From 40CM-4-65-16 sp035279785 (GTDB lineage: Bacteria; Chloroflexota; Dormibacteria; Dormibacterales; Dormibacteraceae), in assembly GCA_035279785.1 (NCBI GenBank), contig DATEHC010000133.1, positions 1 to 10,287 on the forward strand: a stretch of DNA of 10,287 nucleotides, in the 5' to 3' direction. This document shows positions 1-6,026 of the stretch, piece after piece. The translations under genes and the position numbers were made by a program. Within the stretch, counting starts at the first letter, position 1, and every line of letters begins with the position of its first letter. The notes under the pieces are model-generated. The model ran no database searches, was not told the DNA's origin, and saw only the letters and a program-made list of their open reading frames with translations.

Positions 1-531
1 CAGCCTGATCGACTCGCGGCGCTCGACCGCAGCCGACTGTCGCGCGAGCTCCGCCGCGTCCTTGCCGACCTCGACCACGACGCCGCGCTTGATGCCGGTG
101 CGGATGTTGTAGCGACGGCCGTGCTTGAAGGTCTTGAGGAGGTCGTCGCTCGCGACCAGCGGCACAATGCGTGTGTGGCGCGGCTGGATGGGGGTGGCTT
201 TCGCGAAGCCGCGTGCCGTCAGGGTTTCGCCCAGCTCGTCGGTCGCTTCGGGCTCGACCAGGATGCGTGCGATGCGATGGCTGCGAGCCCATTCGATCAC
301 CGACGCGATGGCTTCGTCGGTGGCGGGCACGGGGCCTCGCGGAACGTAGGCCTCGCGCGCGGGCCCAACCTTTCGCACCAACACGCTCGCCATCGCGTGA
401 TCTGTGCGCACGCGCTCGACCGTCCAACCGGCGCGCGACTGCACCTCGCCCCACGCCCACGTCTGCAACAGCGGGGCGGGAGACGCCCGCTCCGCGAGCT
501 CGCCGTCCCATCGCTGCGACTCGTCGCTCAC
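1..531 (-). CDS. FemAB/MurM-family peptidyltransferase, N-terminal 177 residues (3' end off the window)
   Basis: Reading the minus strand from a GTG at 531 gives 177 open codons to the window edge. The protein shows the FemAB-type acyltransferase pattern in order: PLLQTWAWGEVQSRAGW (residues 20-36), YVPRGPV (62-68), ILVEPEA (90-96), a PIQPRHTRIVPL segment (114-125) and the hallmark LLKTFKHGRRYNIRTGIKRGV (131-151). Known members (FemX/FemA/FemB, MurM) use aminoacyl-tRNA to add amino acids to the lipid II stem peptide in the cytoplasm, building the peptidoglycan cross-bridge; the family also contains distant GNAT-fold relatives. The GTG overlaps the stop of the upstream phosphatase gene (GTGA), so the two are probably translationally coupled. 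The start is supported by that overlap and by the match beginning soon after it. The second GNAT half and C-terminus are not in the window, so the amino acid added cannot be inferred. Confidence 0.87.
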   Translation of the reverse strand, partial: MSDESQRWDGELAERASPAPLLQTWAWGEVQSRAGWTVERVRTDHAMASVLVRKVGPAREAYVPRGPVPATDEAIASVIEWARSHRIARILVEPEATDELGETLTARGFAKATPIQPRHTRIVPLVASDDLLKTFKHGRRYNIRTGIKRGVVVEVGKDAAELARQSAAVERRESIRL

Positions 532-1189
532 CCGGGCCCCACTTCGGTGACGAGCGCGGGCTCGAGATGCGCGATGTCGTTGACGCCGCCGATGATGGTG
601 CGGCCGGTGCGCTTCTCGATCCACGAGATCGATGCGTTCTGGATCTTGAAAGGAAACAGTCCGCGGCTTGCGCGTCCGATGATGCGATGCAGCGCAACCT
701 GGATCACGCCGCCATGCGTGACGACGAGCACGTCCCCGCCGTGCCGGTGCTGCTCCACGATCTCGACTATTTCATCTAAGGCCCGGGCGACGCGGGCATC
801 GAAGGTAGCGGCGCCCTCGCCTCCGGGCACCAGGTCCCAGTCCGGCTCCTGTACCCACGCCGCCCACTCCCGTGGATAGCGTTCGGCGATCTCGGCGGTC
901 GTCAGGCCCTCCCACTCGCCGAGGAAGATCTCCCGCAGCGAAGCGCGCCGCACGGGCTCCTGCCCGATGGCGGCGCCGATGGCCTCGGCCGTCTGGAACG
1001 CCCGCGCGAGGTCGCTGGCGTAGAAGCCGGCGAACCGGCGGGCTGCCAGACGCAGGCCTAGCAGCTCGGCCTGGCGCAGGCCTTCGGCCGACAGCGGGGG
1101 GTCGAGCTGGCCCTGGATCCGGTGCTCGCGATTCCACGTGGACTGCCCATGGCGAACGAGAACAAGGCGAGTTGGGGCAGATTCGGCAT
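528..1189 (-). CDS. histidine phosphatase (phosphoglycerate mutase-like), start disputed
   Basis: The frame encodes a complete histidine-phosphatase superfamily domain. It has the catalytic RHGQSTWN motif (RHG codons at 1154-1146), then GQLDPPLSAEGLRQAELLG, the second-arginine segment FAGFYASDLARAFQTAEAI, the acid motif LREIFLGEWEGL, and the second catalytic histidine in VVTHGGVIQ. About 220 residues is normal for the family. Members remove phosphate from small metabolites through a phosphohistidine; the substrate cannot be read from the sequence. The product is probably cytoplasmic, as no signal peptide is visible. The oddity is the start: between the in-frame TAA at 1265-1263 and RHG there is no ATG, GTG or TTG. 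An ATG at 1189-1187 lies one frame off. One extra C in the C4 run (plus-strand G4, 1174-1177) would give MPNLPPTRLVLVRHGQ, a typical N-terminus. I used that ATG as the provisional start. The gene leads into the FemAB gene through a GTGA overlap. Confidence 0.85.
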
Positions 1190-1247
1190 ATAGCGGAAGC
1201 TGCGGCGGCTCCGCGGGCTCTGGGCGCCTTGCTGCGATCTCGGTGCC

Positions 1248-1253
1248 TATACT
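1248..1253 (+). promoter_or_regulatory. candidate -10 box TATACT for the PATAN gene
   Basis: TATACT matches five of six bases of TATAAT. It sits in the AT-richest part of an otherwise GC-rich divergent intergenic region, about 52 bp upstream of the TTG start at 1306. It predicts a transcript start near 1260 and a leader of roughly 45 nt. No convincing -35 hexamer is seen at 16-18 bp spacing. Confidence 0.45.
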
Positions 1254-1254
1254 A
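1249..1254 (-). promoter_or_regulatory. candidate -10 box TAGTAT for the phosphatase-FemAB unit
   Basis: TAGTAT fits the TAnnnT core of a housekeeping -10 element and lies about 60 bp upstream of the provisional phosphatase start. No good -35 hexamer is visible. It overlaps the plus-strand TATACT almost completely. Low confidence, sequence pattern only. Confidence 0.3.
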
Positions 1255-1271
1255 ACTTTCTCTTAAACCCC

Positions 1272-1293
1272 GATCGGCGCCCGCCGGTCGATC
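1272..1293 (+). repeat. inverted repeat in the 5' leader of the PATAN gene
   Basis: GATCGGC (1272-1278) can pair with GTCGATC (1287-1293) through seven base pairs including one G-T wobble, with an 8-nt loop. The right arm ends directly before the AGGAG ribosome-binding site. It could be a leader hairpin or an operator half-site pair; it could also be chance in GC-rich DNA. Confidence 0.3.
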
Positions 1294-1298
1294 AGGAG
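1294..1298 (+). promoter_or_regulatory. ribosome binding site AGGAG deciding a TTG start
   Basis: AGGAG ends 7 nt before TTG at 1306, ideal spacing. It is the only strong Shine-Dalgarno sequence I find at a gene start in this window, and it supports TTG as the initiator of the PATAN gene. Confidence 0.75.
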
Positions 1299-1305
1299 AA
1301 GGCTC

Positions 1306-2877
1306 TTGCAGTCGCACGGCCAATTAGCCGAAACCCCCCTTCGTTCGATTCTTGAATCCGCTCAAGGCGAGCGGTCCACCGGTACCCTCAACGTCCGCAA
1401 TGGGAACGGGCAGTCCGCCTCCCTCTACTTTCTGTTCGGTCATCTCTTTCACGCTCAGAGCGACGGCAAGTCCGGCGATGAGGCCGTCGTCAACGCCCTG
1501 CACTGGACGCGCGGCGACTTCGACTTCGACGCCAAGGCCAAGCTTCCGTCCGACGAGACAGTCAAGTCCGGGATCCCAGAGCTCGTCAACGCCGCCGAGG
1601 CTGCGCCCAAGCAGGCGTCCGCCGAGTCTCAAGCCGAGCAGCACCACCAGGAGGACCACCAGCCTCCGCGGGCCGAGCCCGCGCCCGAACCGCGAGCCGA
1701 GAGGAAAGAGCATGCTGAACCGGAACGAAAAGTGGAAGCACCACAGCCAAGGCGCGGCGTGAAGCACCGCCCGCAGCCGAAGCACGGCCGCGAGCCGATT
1801 CCCGTGCCCGCGGGCCAGATCCTGTACGACTCATTGAAGACGTCGTTCGTCGACTTTCCGCGACTCCTCACGACCCTCGAGCGAGAGGGGTACACGGGCT
1901 ACGTCCGCCTGCTCACCGACGATGCATCGGGGCTGATCCTGTTCCGCGAAGGGTCCGCGCTCGAGTGTCTGTACGACGGAGCGGAAGCGGCGGGGAGCCT
2001 CGTGCTCGGCAAATCGGCGCTGCAGCAGTTCAACGACGACGTCACCGCCGGACACGGCGTGCTCGATGTCGTCGGACTTTCACCCGAGCTGATCGACGGC
2101 CTTTACGAGCTGACCGTGTCGCGACCCATGTACACCGAGCTGTACGCGGGATGGGTCGACATGAAGGCGCTCCTGAATTTCTTGAGCGACCGCAAGCTCA
2201 GCGGCAGCGTGATGGTGAGGTCCGGTGCGGGAACCGGCGTCATCATCCTGGCCGAGGGCGACCTCGCCGGCGCATACACCAGCGAGTCCCGTGACATCGC
2301 CGACAAGCCCGACCGCGTGCTCGCGCTGTGCGACGACCCAGGCGCCATGATCGAGGTGAAGGCCGCGGACGCGGGCAAGCATCCGCCGCTCGACATGGAC
2401 GAGGTCGTCGGCGGGCAGCGGCGACCGGCGCAACCTGCTTACTCCGCGGCACCCGCGCCGGCCGCGGCTCCTCCTCCGCAACCCGAGCCGGTGACGCCGA
2501 CGACGGCGACCGTGCAGATGATGCCGACCATGCAGCCCATGCCGCCCGAGCCGCCGACGGCGCAGATTCCGACGCCGCAGTTCTCGGGGTTCGCGCCTCC
2601 CGCGCCTGCCCCGATCGCGCCGACGACTCCGCCTCGATCGGGTGGAGCGCAGCTGGATTGGACCTCGATCGTGTCGGAGCTCCAGGCCATGGCCGAGGAC
2701 GCGCTCGGCAACCGCGCACGCAAGGTCAAGGACATCCTGGGCGCGGCCGACCCCTCGCAGCAGGGCATCGAGGCCGCGATCGACCAGATCCCGAGCATCT
2801 CGCTGTTGTTCGTCGACAGCTCGCGCCTCGAGCAGCTGGCGCAGGAGATGCGGGCGCGGCTCAAGGCCCACCTCTAG
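1306..2877 (+). CDS. PATAN/DUF4388-domain protein with tandem related domains and proline-rich linkers
   Basis: This is a 523-residue protein started at TTG by a strong ribosome-binding site. Residues 1-95 match the PATAN (DUF4388) pattern: an N-terminal GQLAETPLRSILESAQ helix, then TGTLNVRN, LYFLFGHLFHAQ, GDEAVVNALHW and GDFDFD. This domain is typical of bacterial regulators linked to two-component signalling and gliding or twitching motility. A charged Glu/Pro/His/Arg linker (about 100-165) follows. Next come two further segments with the same rhythm: GYTGYVRLLTDDASGLILFR (195-214) and LSGSVMVRSGAGTGVIILAE (298-317), each followed by an EG or GD turn. A Pro/Ala/Met-rich linker (about 372-447) leads to a helical C-terminal segment (450-523). 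No signal peptide or membrane segment is visible, so it is probably a cytoplasmic scaffold or signalling protein. The PATAN assignment is firm; the role of the later segments is inference. Confidence 0.85.
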   Translation: MQSHGQLAETPLRSILESAQGERSTGTLNVRNGNGQSASLYFLFGHLFHAQSDGKSGDEAVVNALHWTRGDFDFDAKAKLPSDETVKSGIPELVNAAEAAPKQASAESQAEQHHQEDHQPPRAEPAPEPRAERKEHAEPERKVEAPQPRRGVKHRPQPKHGREPIPVPAGQILYDSLKTSFVDFPRLLTTLEREGYTGYVRLLTDDASGLILFREGSALECLYDGAEAAGSLVLGKSALQQFNDDVTAGHGVLDVVGLSPELIDGLYELTVSRPMYTELYAGWVDMKALLNFLSDRKLSGSVMVRSGAGTGVIILAEGDLAGAYTSESRDIADKPDRVLALCDDPGAMIEVKAADAGKHPPLDMDEVVGGQRRPAQPAYSAAPAPAAAPPPQPEPVTPTTATVQMMPTMQPMPPEPPTAQIPTPQFSGFAPPAPAPIAPTTPPRSGGAQLDWTSIVSELQAMAEDALGNRARKVKDILGAADPSQQGIEAAIDQIPSISLLFVDSSRLEQLAQEMRARLKAHL

Positions 2878-2885
2878 ACGGGATC

Positions 2886-2926
2886 GGCGCAAACCCTTAA
2901 CAGGGTGGGTTGGCCTTTCGTTTTTT
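2886..2926 (+). terminator. probable intrinsic terminator of the PATAN gene
   Basis: Nine nt after the PATAN stop, GGC (2886-2888) and AACCC (2892-2896) can pair with GGGTT (2907-2911) and GCC (2913-2915) around a short loop, with a small internal bulge. The stem is followed at once by TTTCGTTTTTT (2916-2926). A competing hairpin, ACCCT-TAAC-AGGGT, uses part of the same bases. The stem is imperfect, so the call is moderate. If real, it rules out the longer lipoprotein reading frame that begins at GTG 2905 inside the hairpin. Confidence 0.45.
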
Positions 2927-2938
2927 CGCGACTAACCT
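2910..2938 (+). promoter_or_regulatory. candidate leaderless promoter for the lipoprotein gene
   Basis: TTGGCC (2910-2915) and TAACCT (2933-2938) are separated by 17 bp. The -10 box ends exactly 8 nt before GTG 2947, the same gap as TATGAT to ATG at the cytochrome gene. Neither hexamer is close to consensus, so this rests mainly on the spacing match and on the absence of a Shine-Dalgarno sequence. Confidence 0.3.
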
Positions 2939-2946
2939 CATCGCAG

Positions 2947-4614
2947 GTGCGTCGGCTTGGGGGTGGGAGCGGCGCCGGGCGCGCGCAGGGCGCACCTCCA
3001 AATGGGAGGGTGGGCCCTCGGAGGGCCCTGCCTTTTTTGGCCGGCGCCCTGGCTGGACTGATTCTTGTCCCCGCGACCGCGTGCGAGGGCAGCCCCCCGC
3101 AGATCGTCGACTACTCCCCGCAGCGCAACACCACCGACGTCTCGACGGCCGCGCCGGTCCGCATCGCCTTCGACCACGACGTCGACGAGCAGTCCGTCGC
3201 GACCCGGCTGCACCTCGCCCCCGCGACGGCGGGCCACGTCGAGTGGCTCAACGGCCGCACGCTCCTGTACCACCACTCCACGCTGCGCACGGCGACCAAT
3301 TACGAGGTCATCCTCGACGCCGGCTACCGCGACCCCGCCGGCAACACCTACACCCTCCGCCACCACTGGTCGTTCACGACCGAAACGAGCCCGTCGCTCA
3401 GCGGCTCGGCGCCCTCCGACGGCGATGGCGGCGTCGATCCCTCCACGTACCTGACCCTCGACTTCAGCCGTGCCATGGATGCCACGAGCTTGAAGAGCGC
3501 GATCACCCTCAACCCGAGCGTACCGTTCGACGTGCGCCTCGACCCGAACGACGGCCGGCGCGCGATCATCGCGCCATCGCAGCTGCTCGCGCCGAACACC
3601 GAGTACCAGCTGCTCGTCAACACCGCGGCGCTCGACGTAGACGGCAATCAGCTCGGGCGCGACCAGGACCTGCGATTCTCGACCGGCGCGCTGCAGCCCC
3701 TGCATCACTGGATCGCTTTCGCGACCAACGGCGCCGACGGTACGCCGGACGGCCTTTGGATCGTCAACGAGGCGGGCTTCCCGCGACAGCTTTTCGACTC
3801 GGGCAGCGTCCGCTCATTCAACTGGTCGCCGAACGGCCGCTCGCTGCTAATCGAGGACCAGGACCAGAAGTGGTGGCAGTACGTGCCCGGCGGCACGACC
3901 GCTCGCCTGAGCTTCTCAGCGACCTGGGCGGGCGCGCTCGCGAGCGGCATGGGATTCGTCTACATCGACACCGCGAGCGTCCTCCATCGCCAGGCCGCGG
4001 ATGGATCCGACACGATCATCGCGCGCGACGTCGGCGAGGCCGCGGTCGCACCGGATGGGCTGCGGGTTGCGTTCATCCACTCCCCGACGGACGGCAACCA
4101 GATCTGGGGCTACGACGTCGGATTGCGCGCGCAGTACGTGCTCGCCACCGATTCGGCGCCCGTGAACAGCGTGGCGTGGGATCCCGCCGGCAATCGCATC
4201 GCGTACCTGCGGACTGACCAGAGCACGGTCTCGCTGCGACTGCGGAGCCTTACCGGCGCGTCCGCGACGACGACTCTCATAACGGGCGACATCGATGCGC
4301 CCGCGTGGCTTCCGGACTCGAGCCACCTCGTTTTCTCGGCGACGACAGCGGCCGGCGGCGCGGGACTGCACAAGGCGTACGTCATCAACGTCGTCTCGCC
4401 TCCGCCAACGCTCAGCGCCGCGATCGGCCTGCCCGCGGATCCAATCGACGTCGCCTCGCCGGTGTCCTCACCGGACGGTCACCAGATCGCGTTTCTGAGC
4501 GGCGACCAGGTCTGGCTCATGAATGCGGACGGGACCCGACCCACCGCGTTGACCAGGCTCGACCCGGTTGCGTTCCCCTATTCCTGCCGCGCGCTTGCCT
4601 GGACCCGGACCTGA
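2947..4614 (+). CDS. secreted lipoprotein-like protein: two bacterial Ig-like (Big_5) domains plus TolB-like beta-propeller
   Basis: From GTG 2947 this is 555 residues. A basic N-terminus (GPRRALPF) and hydrophobic stretch (about 27-41) end in PATAC with Cys46, a loose lipobox, so the mature protein is probably lipid-anchored outside the membrane. The RR pair could also suggest Tat export. Two Ig-like domains of the SbsA/Big_5 type follow (about 50-146 and 149-247). Both have a P/G-rich opening, a 'vri/ltl-DFD/DFS...md' strand, an NYEV/EYQLLV strand and a terminal FTT/FST. Residues 251-555 repeat propeller motifs: FNWSPNGRSLLIEDQ, AVAPDGLRVAFIH, VAWDPAGNRIAYLR, APAWLPDSSHLVFS and SPDGHQIAFLSGDQVWLMNADG, typical of WD40-like PD40/TolB blades. 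The likely role is envelope binding or scaffolding; the ligand is unknown. The start is uncertain: GTG 2905 lies within a terminator-like hairpin, while GTG 3010 gives a compact 24-residue signal peptide but its GGGAGG abuts the codon. The 3' end overlaps the convergent glycosyltransferase gene by 37 bp. Confidence 0.85.
   Translation: MRRLGGGSGAGRAQGAPPNGRVGPRRALPFLAGALAGLILVPATACEGSPPQIVDYSPQRNTTDVSTAAPVRIAFDHDVDEQSVATRLHLAPATAGHVEWLNGRTLLYHHSTLRTATNYEVILDAGYRDPAGNTYTLRHHWSFTTETSPSLSGSAPSDGDGGVDPSTYLTLDFSRAMDATSLKSAITLNPSVPFDVRLDPNDGRRAIIAPSQLLAPNTEYQLLVNTAALDVDGNQLGRDQDLRFSTGALQPLHHWIAFATNGADGTPDGLWIVNEAGFPRQLFDSGSVRSFNWSPNGRSLLIEDQDQKWWQYVPGGTTARLSFSATWAGALASGMGFVYIDTASVLHRQAADGSDTIIARDVGEAAVAPDGLRVAFIHSPTDGNQIWGYDVGLRAQYVLATDSAPVNSVAWDPAGNRIAYLRTDQSTVSLRLRSLTGASATTTLITGDIDAPAWLPDSSHLVFSATTAAGGAGLHKAYVINVVSPPPTLSAAIGLPADPIDVASPVSSPDGHQIAFLSGDQVWLMNADGTRPTALTRLDPVAFPYSCRALAWTRT
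2995..3038 (+). terminator. terminator/attenuator-like tandem hairpins over the lipoprotein signal-peptide region
   Basis: CCTCC (2995-2999) pairs with GGAGG (3005-3009). Two bases later, GGGCCCTCGGAGGGCCC (3012-3028) forms a perfect 7-bp GC stem with a 3-nt loop, followed by TGCC and six T (3033-3038). This is a textbook intrinsic-terminator shape except for the 4-nt gap before the T-run. It lies inside or just ahead of the lipoprotein reading frame; the T-run encodes part of the signal-peptide core. It could terminate read-through from the PATAN gene or act as an attenuator relieved by translation. Confidence 0.4.
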
Positions 4615-5861
4615 GCCTTCTCGACCACGCCCTCGAAAAGCGCTTCCAGCCGGTCGGTGGTGCGAGTCCAGGAGAAACGCTGAGACAAGAGCCGGCCGTG
4701 CCTGCCCATCTGTGACGCGAGGTCGCGATTCTCGAGCAGCCGTCCGATCCTCTCCGCGTACATCGCCGGATCGTGTGACTCGAGCAGATATCCGCTCACC
4801 TCGTCGCGCACGACGGAGCGCAAACCCGTGACGTCCGAACCGACCACCGGCGTTCCGCACGCCTGAGCTTCGAGCCCGACCAGGCCGAACGACTCGCTGT
4901 AGGACGGCATCACGCAAACATCCGCGGCCGAGTAGAAGAACGGCAGCTCGTGGTGCGCCACCGAGCCGAGGAAGTCGACCCGGTCGCGAACTCCGACGCT
5001 GGACGCGACGGCCTTCAGCCGCTCCTTCTCGCTCTCCTCGCCCTCGCGTGAATCCTCGCCCAGGATCAGAAGCCTGACGTCGTCGTGCGCGCGATCGCGG
5101 AGCAGCGCCAGCGCGCGGATCGCGACCTCGACGCCCTTCAATCGCTCGAGGCGGCCGACGAACAGGAGCAGCCGACCCGGCCCGTAGCCGACCTTGCGGC
5201 GGGCGTCATCGCGCTCGACCGGCTGGAACATCGACAGGTCGACGCCCGGCGGCACGACCGCGGTGCGATCCGGATCGGCGCCGTACAGGCGCACGAGGTC
5301 GGCGCGCTCGTCCTCGGTCGAGGCGATCAGCAGGTCGGCCTGCGCAGCGATCTCCCTCTCGACGTGAATGCGGAGCTCGGGCTCCGGCCGCGCGCCGGCG
5401 GCGAGGCTTTGGTTCTTGACCAAACCCAGCGTGTGCGCGACGTGCGCCCATCCGGCCGCGAACTTCGGCCGCAGCAGGCACGCCACCTCTCCCGACAGCC
5501 AGTAGTGCGAGAAGAGCAGGTCATACATGACGCGGTTGCGGTCCGCGAAGGTCGCGACGCGTTCCGCGAACGCCGGAACCTGGCCGTACAGCGCGTACTT
5601 GTCCAGCCCATCGCCGGCCGGCAGATAGACGACGCGCGAATGCTCGGCGAGCTGCTCGACCTCGGGGTCGCCGGCGCCGCGGCGCGTGAAGATGTCGGTG
5701 GCGATGCCGCGCTCGCTGAAGCTGGTGGCGACCTCGTGAACGTAGACGTTGAGCCCGCCGTTTGCGTTCTGGCCCAGGGAAGCCGTGGGCGACGTGTGCA
5801 TGGAGATGACCGCGATCCGGGGTGCGGCGCGGTCAGGAATCAGTCGGGTGCTCTCAGCCAC
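4578..5861 (-). CDS. GT4-family glycosyltransferase, MshA-like (D-inositol-3-phosphate glycosyltransferase type)
   Basis: This is a 427-residue GT-B enzyme starting at GTG 5861. The N-terminal half carries RIAVISMHTSP (15-25), the glycine-rich acceptor loop NGGLNVYVHEV (34-44), GLDKYAL (85-91), FSHYWLSGEVA (117-127), AHTLGLVKNQSLA (142-154) and LYGADPDRTAVVPPGVDLSMFQP (192-214). The C-terminal half has LLLFVGRLERLKG (231-243, phosphate-binding Arg237/Lys242) and the EX7E donor motif Glu323-Glu331 in YSESFGLVGLEAQACGTPVV. These segments match MshA, which transfers GlcNAc from UDP-GlcNAc to inositol-3-phosphate in mycothiol synthesis, and related sucrose-phosphate-synthase-like enzymes. The acceptor cannot be fixed from sequence, so I give no gene symbol. 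It is predicted cytoplasmic. No other mycothiol gene is in the window. No clear Shine-Dalgarno precedes the GTG. Its last 37 bp are antisense to the lipoprotein gene. Confidence 0.88.
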   Translation of the reverse strand: MAESTRLIPDRAAPRIAVISMHTSPTASLGQNANGGLNVYVHEVATSFSERGIATDIFTRRGAGDPEVEQLAEHSRVVYLPAGDGLDKYALYGQVPAFAERVATFADRNRVMYDLLFSHYWLSGEVACLLRPKFAAGWAHVAHTLGLVKNQSLAAGARPEPELRIHVEREIAAQADLLIASTEDERADLVRLYGADPDRTAVVPPGVDLSMFQPVERDDARRKVGYGPGRLLLFVGRLERLKGVEVAIRALALLRDRAHDDVRLLILGEDSREGEESEKERLKAVASSVGVRDRVDFLGSVAHHELPFFYSAADVCVMPSYSESFGLVGLEAQACGTPVVGSDVTGLRSVVRDEVSGYLLESHDPAMYAERIGRLLENRDLASQMGRHGRLLSQRFSWTRTTDRLEALFEGVVEKAQVRVQASARQE

Positions 5862-5944
5862 GGTATGCCGATCTCGCGTCCAGCCAGCGCCGGGTGACGC
5901 AGACGAACCCCGGGCGAGAGACCGGCGGCAAACAGCCCATAACC

Positions 5945-5963
5945 GTTTAAACCTACGCGTAGG
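5945..5963. promoter_or_regulatory. two overlapping palindromes in the divergent intergenic region (candidate operator)
   Basis: GTTTAAAC (5945-5952) is a perfect 8-bp palindrome, and CCTACGCGTAGG (5952-5963) is a perfect 12-bp palindrome sharing its last base. They lie 84 bp upstream of the GT4 gene start and 62 bp upstream of the cytochrome gene start, a sensible place for a shared dimeric regulator. No regulator is recognised from the motif. Confidence 0.4.
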
Positions 5964-6011
5964 CGGGGTATTCCCGGCCCGACCGGCCGCCGGGCGCCAC
6001 TGGACGGTGGA

Positions 6012-6026
6012 TATGATTGCCCTAGA
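6012..6026 (+). promoter_or_regulatory. -10 box TATGAT for leaderless transcription of the cytochrome c gene
   Basis: TATGAT (6012-6017; five of six consensus bases) ends 8 nt before the ATG at 6026. The transcript would therefore begin at or within about two nt of the start codon. No Shine-Dalgarno sequence precedes the ATG, in agreement with leaderless initiation. No clear -35 hexamer is seen. Confidence 0.6.

Noticed and set aside
121..879. Plus-strand open frame of 252 codons at the left edge
   Set aside because: It is antisense to the FemAB and phosphatase genes, which are identified by conserved motifs, and has no motif of its own.
1190..1262. In-frame upstream extension of the phosphatase
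   Set aside because: It is open but has no start codon, reads as Pro/Ala/Glu-rich sequence unlike the family's N-terminus, and overlaps the promoter region.
2080..2892. Antisense open frame of 270 codons opposite the PATAN gene
   Set aside because: Arg-rich composition with no domain signal, fully antisense to a gene with a strong ribosome-binding site.
2905..2946. Longer start for the lipoprotein at GTG 2905
   Set aside because: It lies inside the terminator-like hairpin after the PATAN gene and has no ribosome-binding site; the added residues are not signal-like.
2910..4217. Large plus-strand open frame (435 codons) within the lipoprotein gene
   Set aside because: It is an Arg/Pro-rich out-of-frame reading of a GC-rich gene with no recognisable motif; the overlapping frame has clear Ig-like and propeller motifs.
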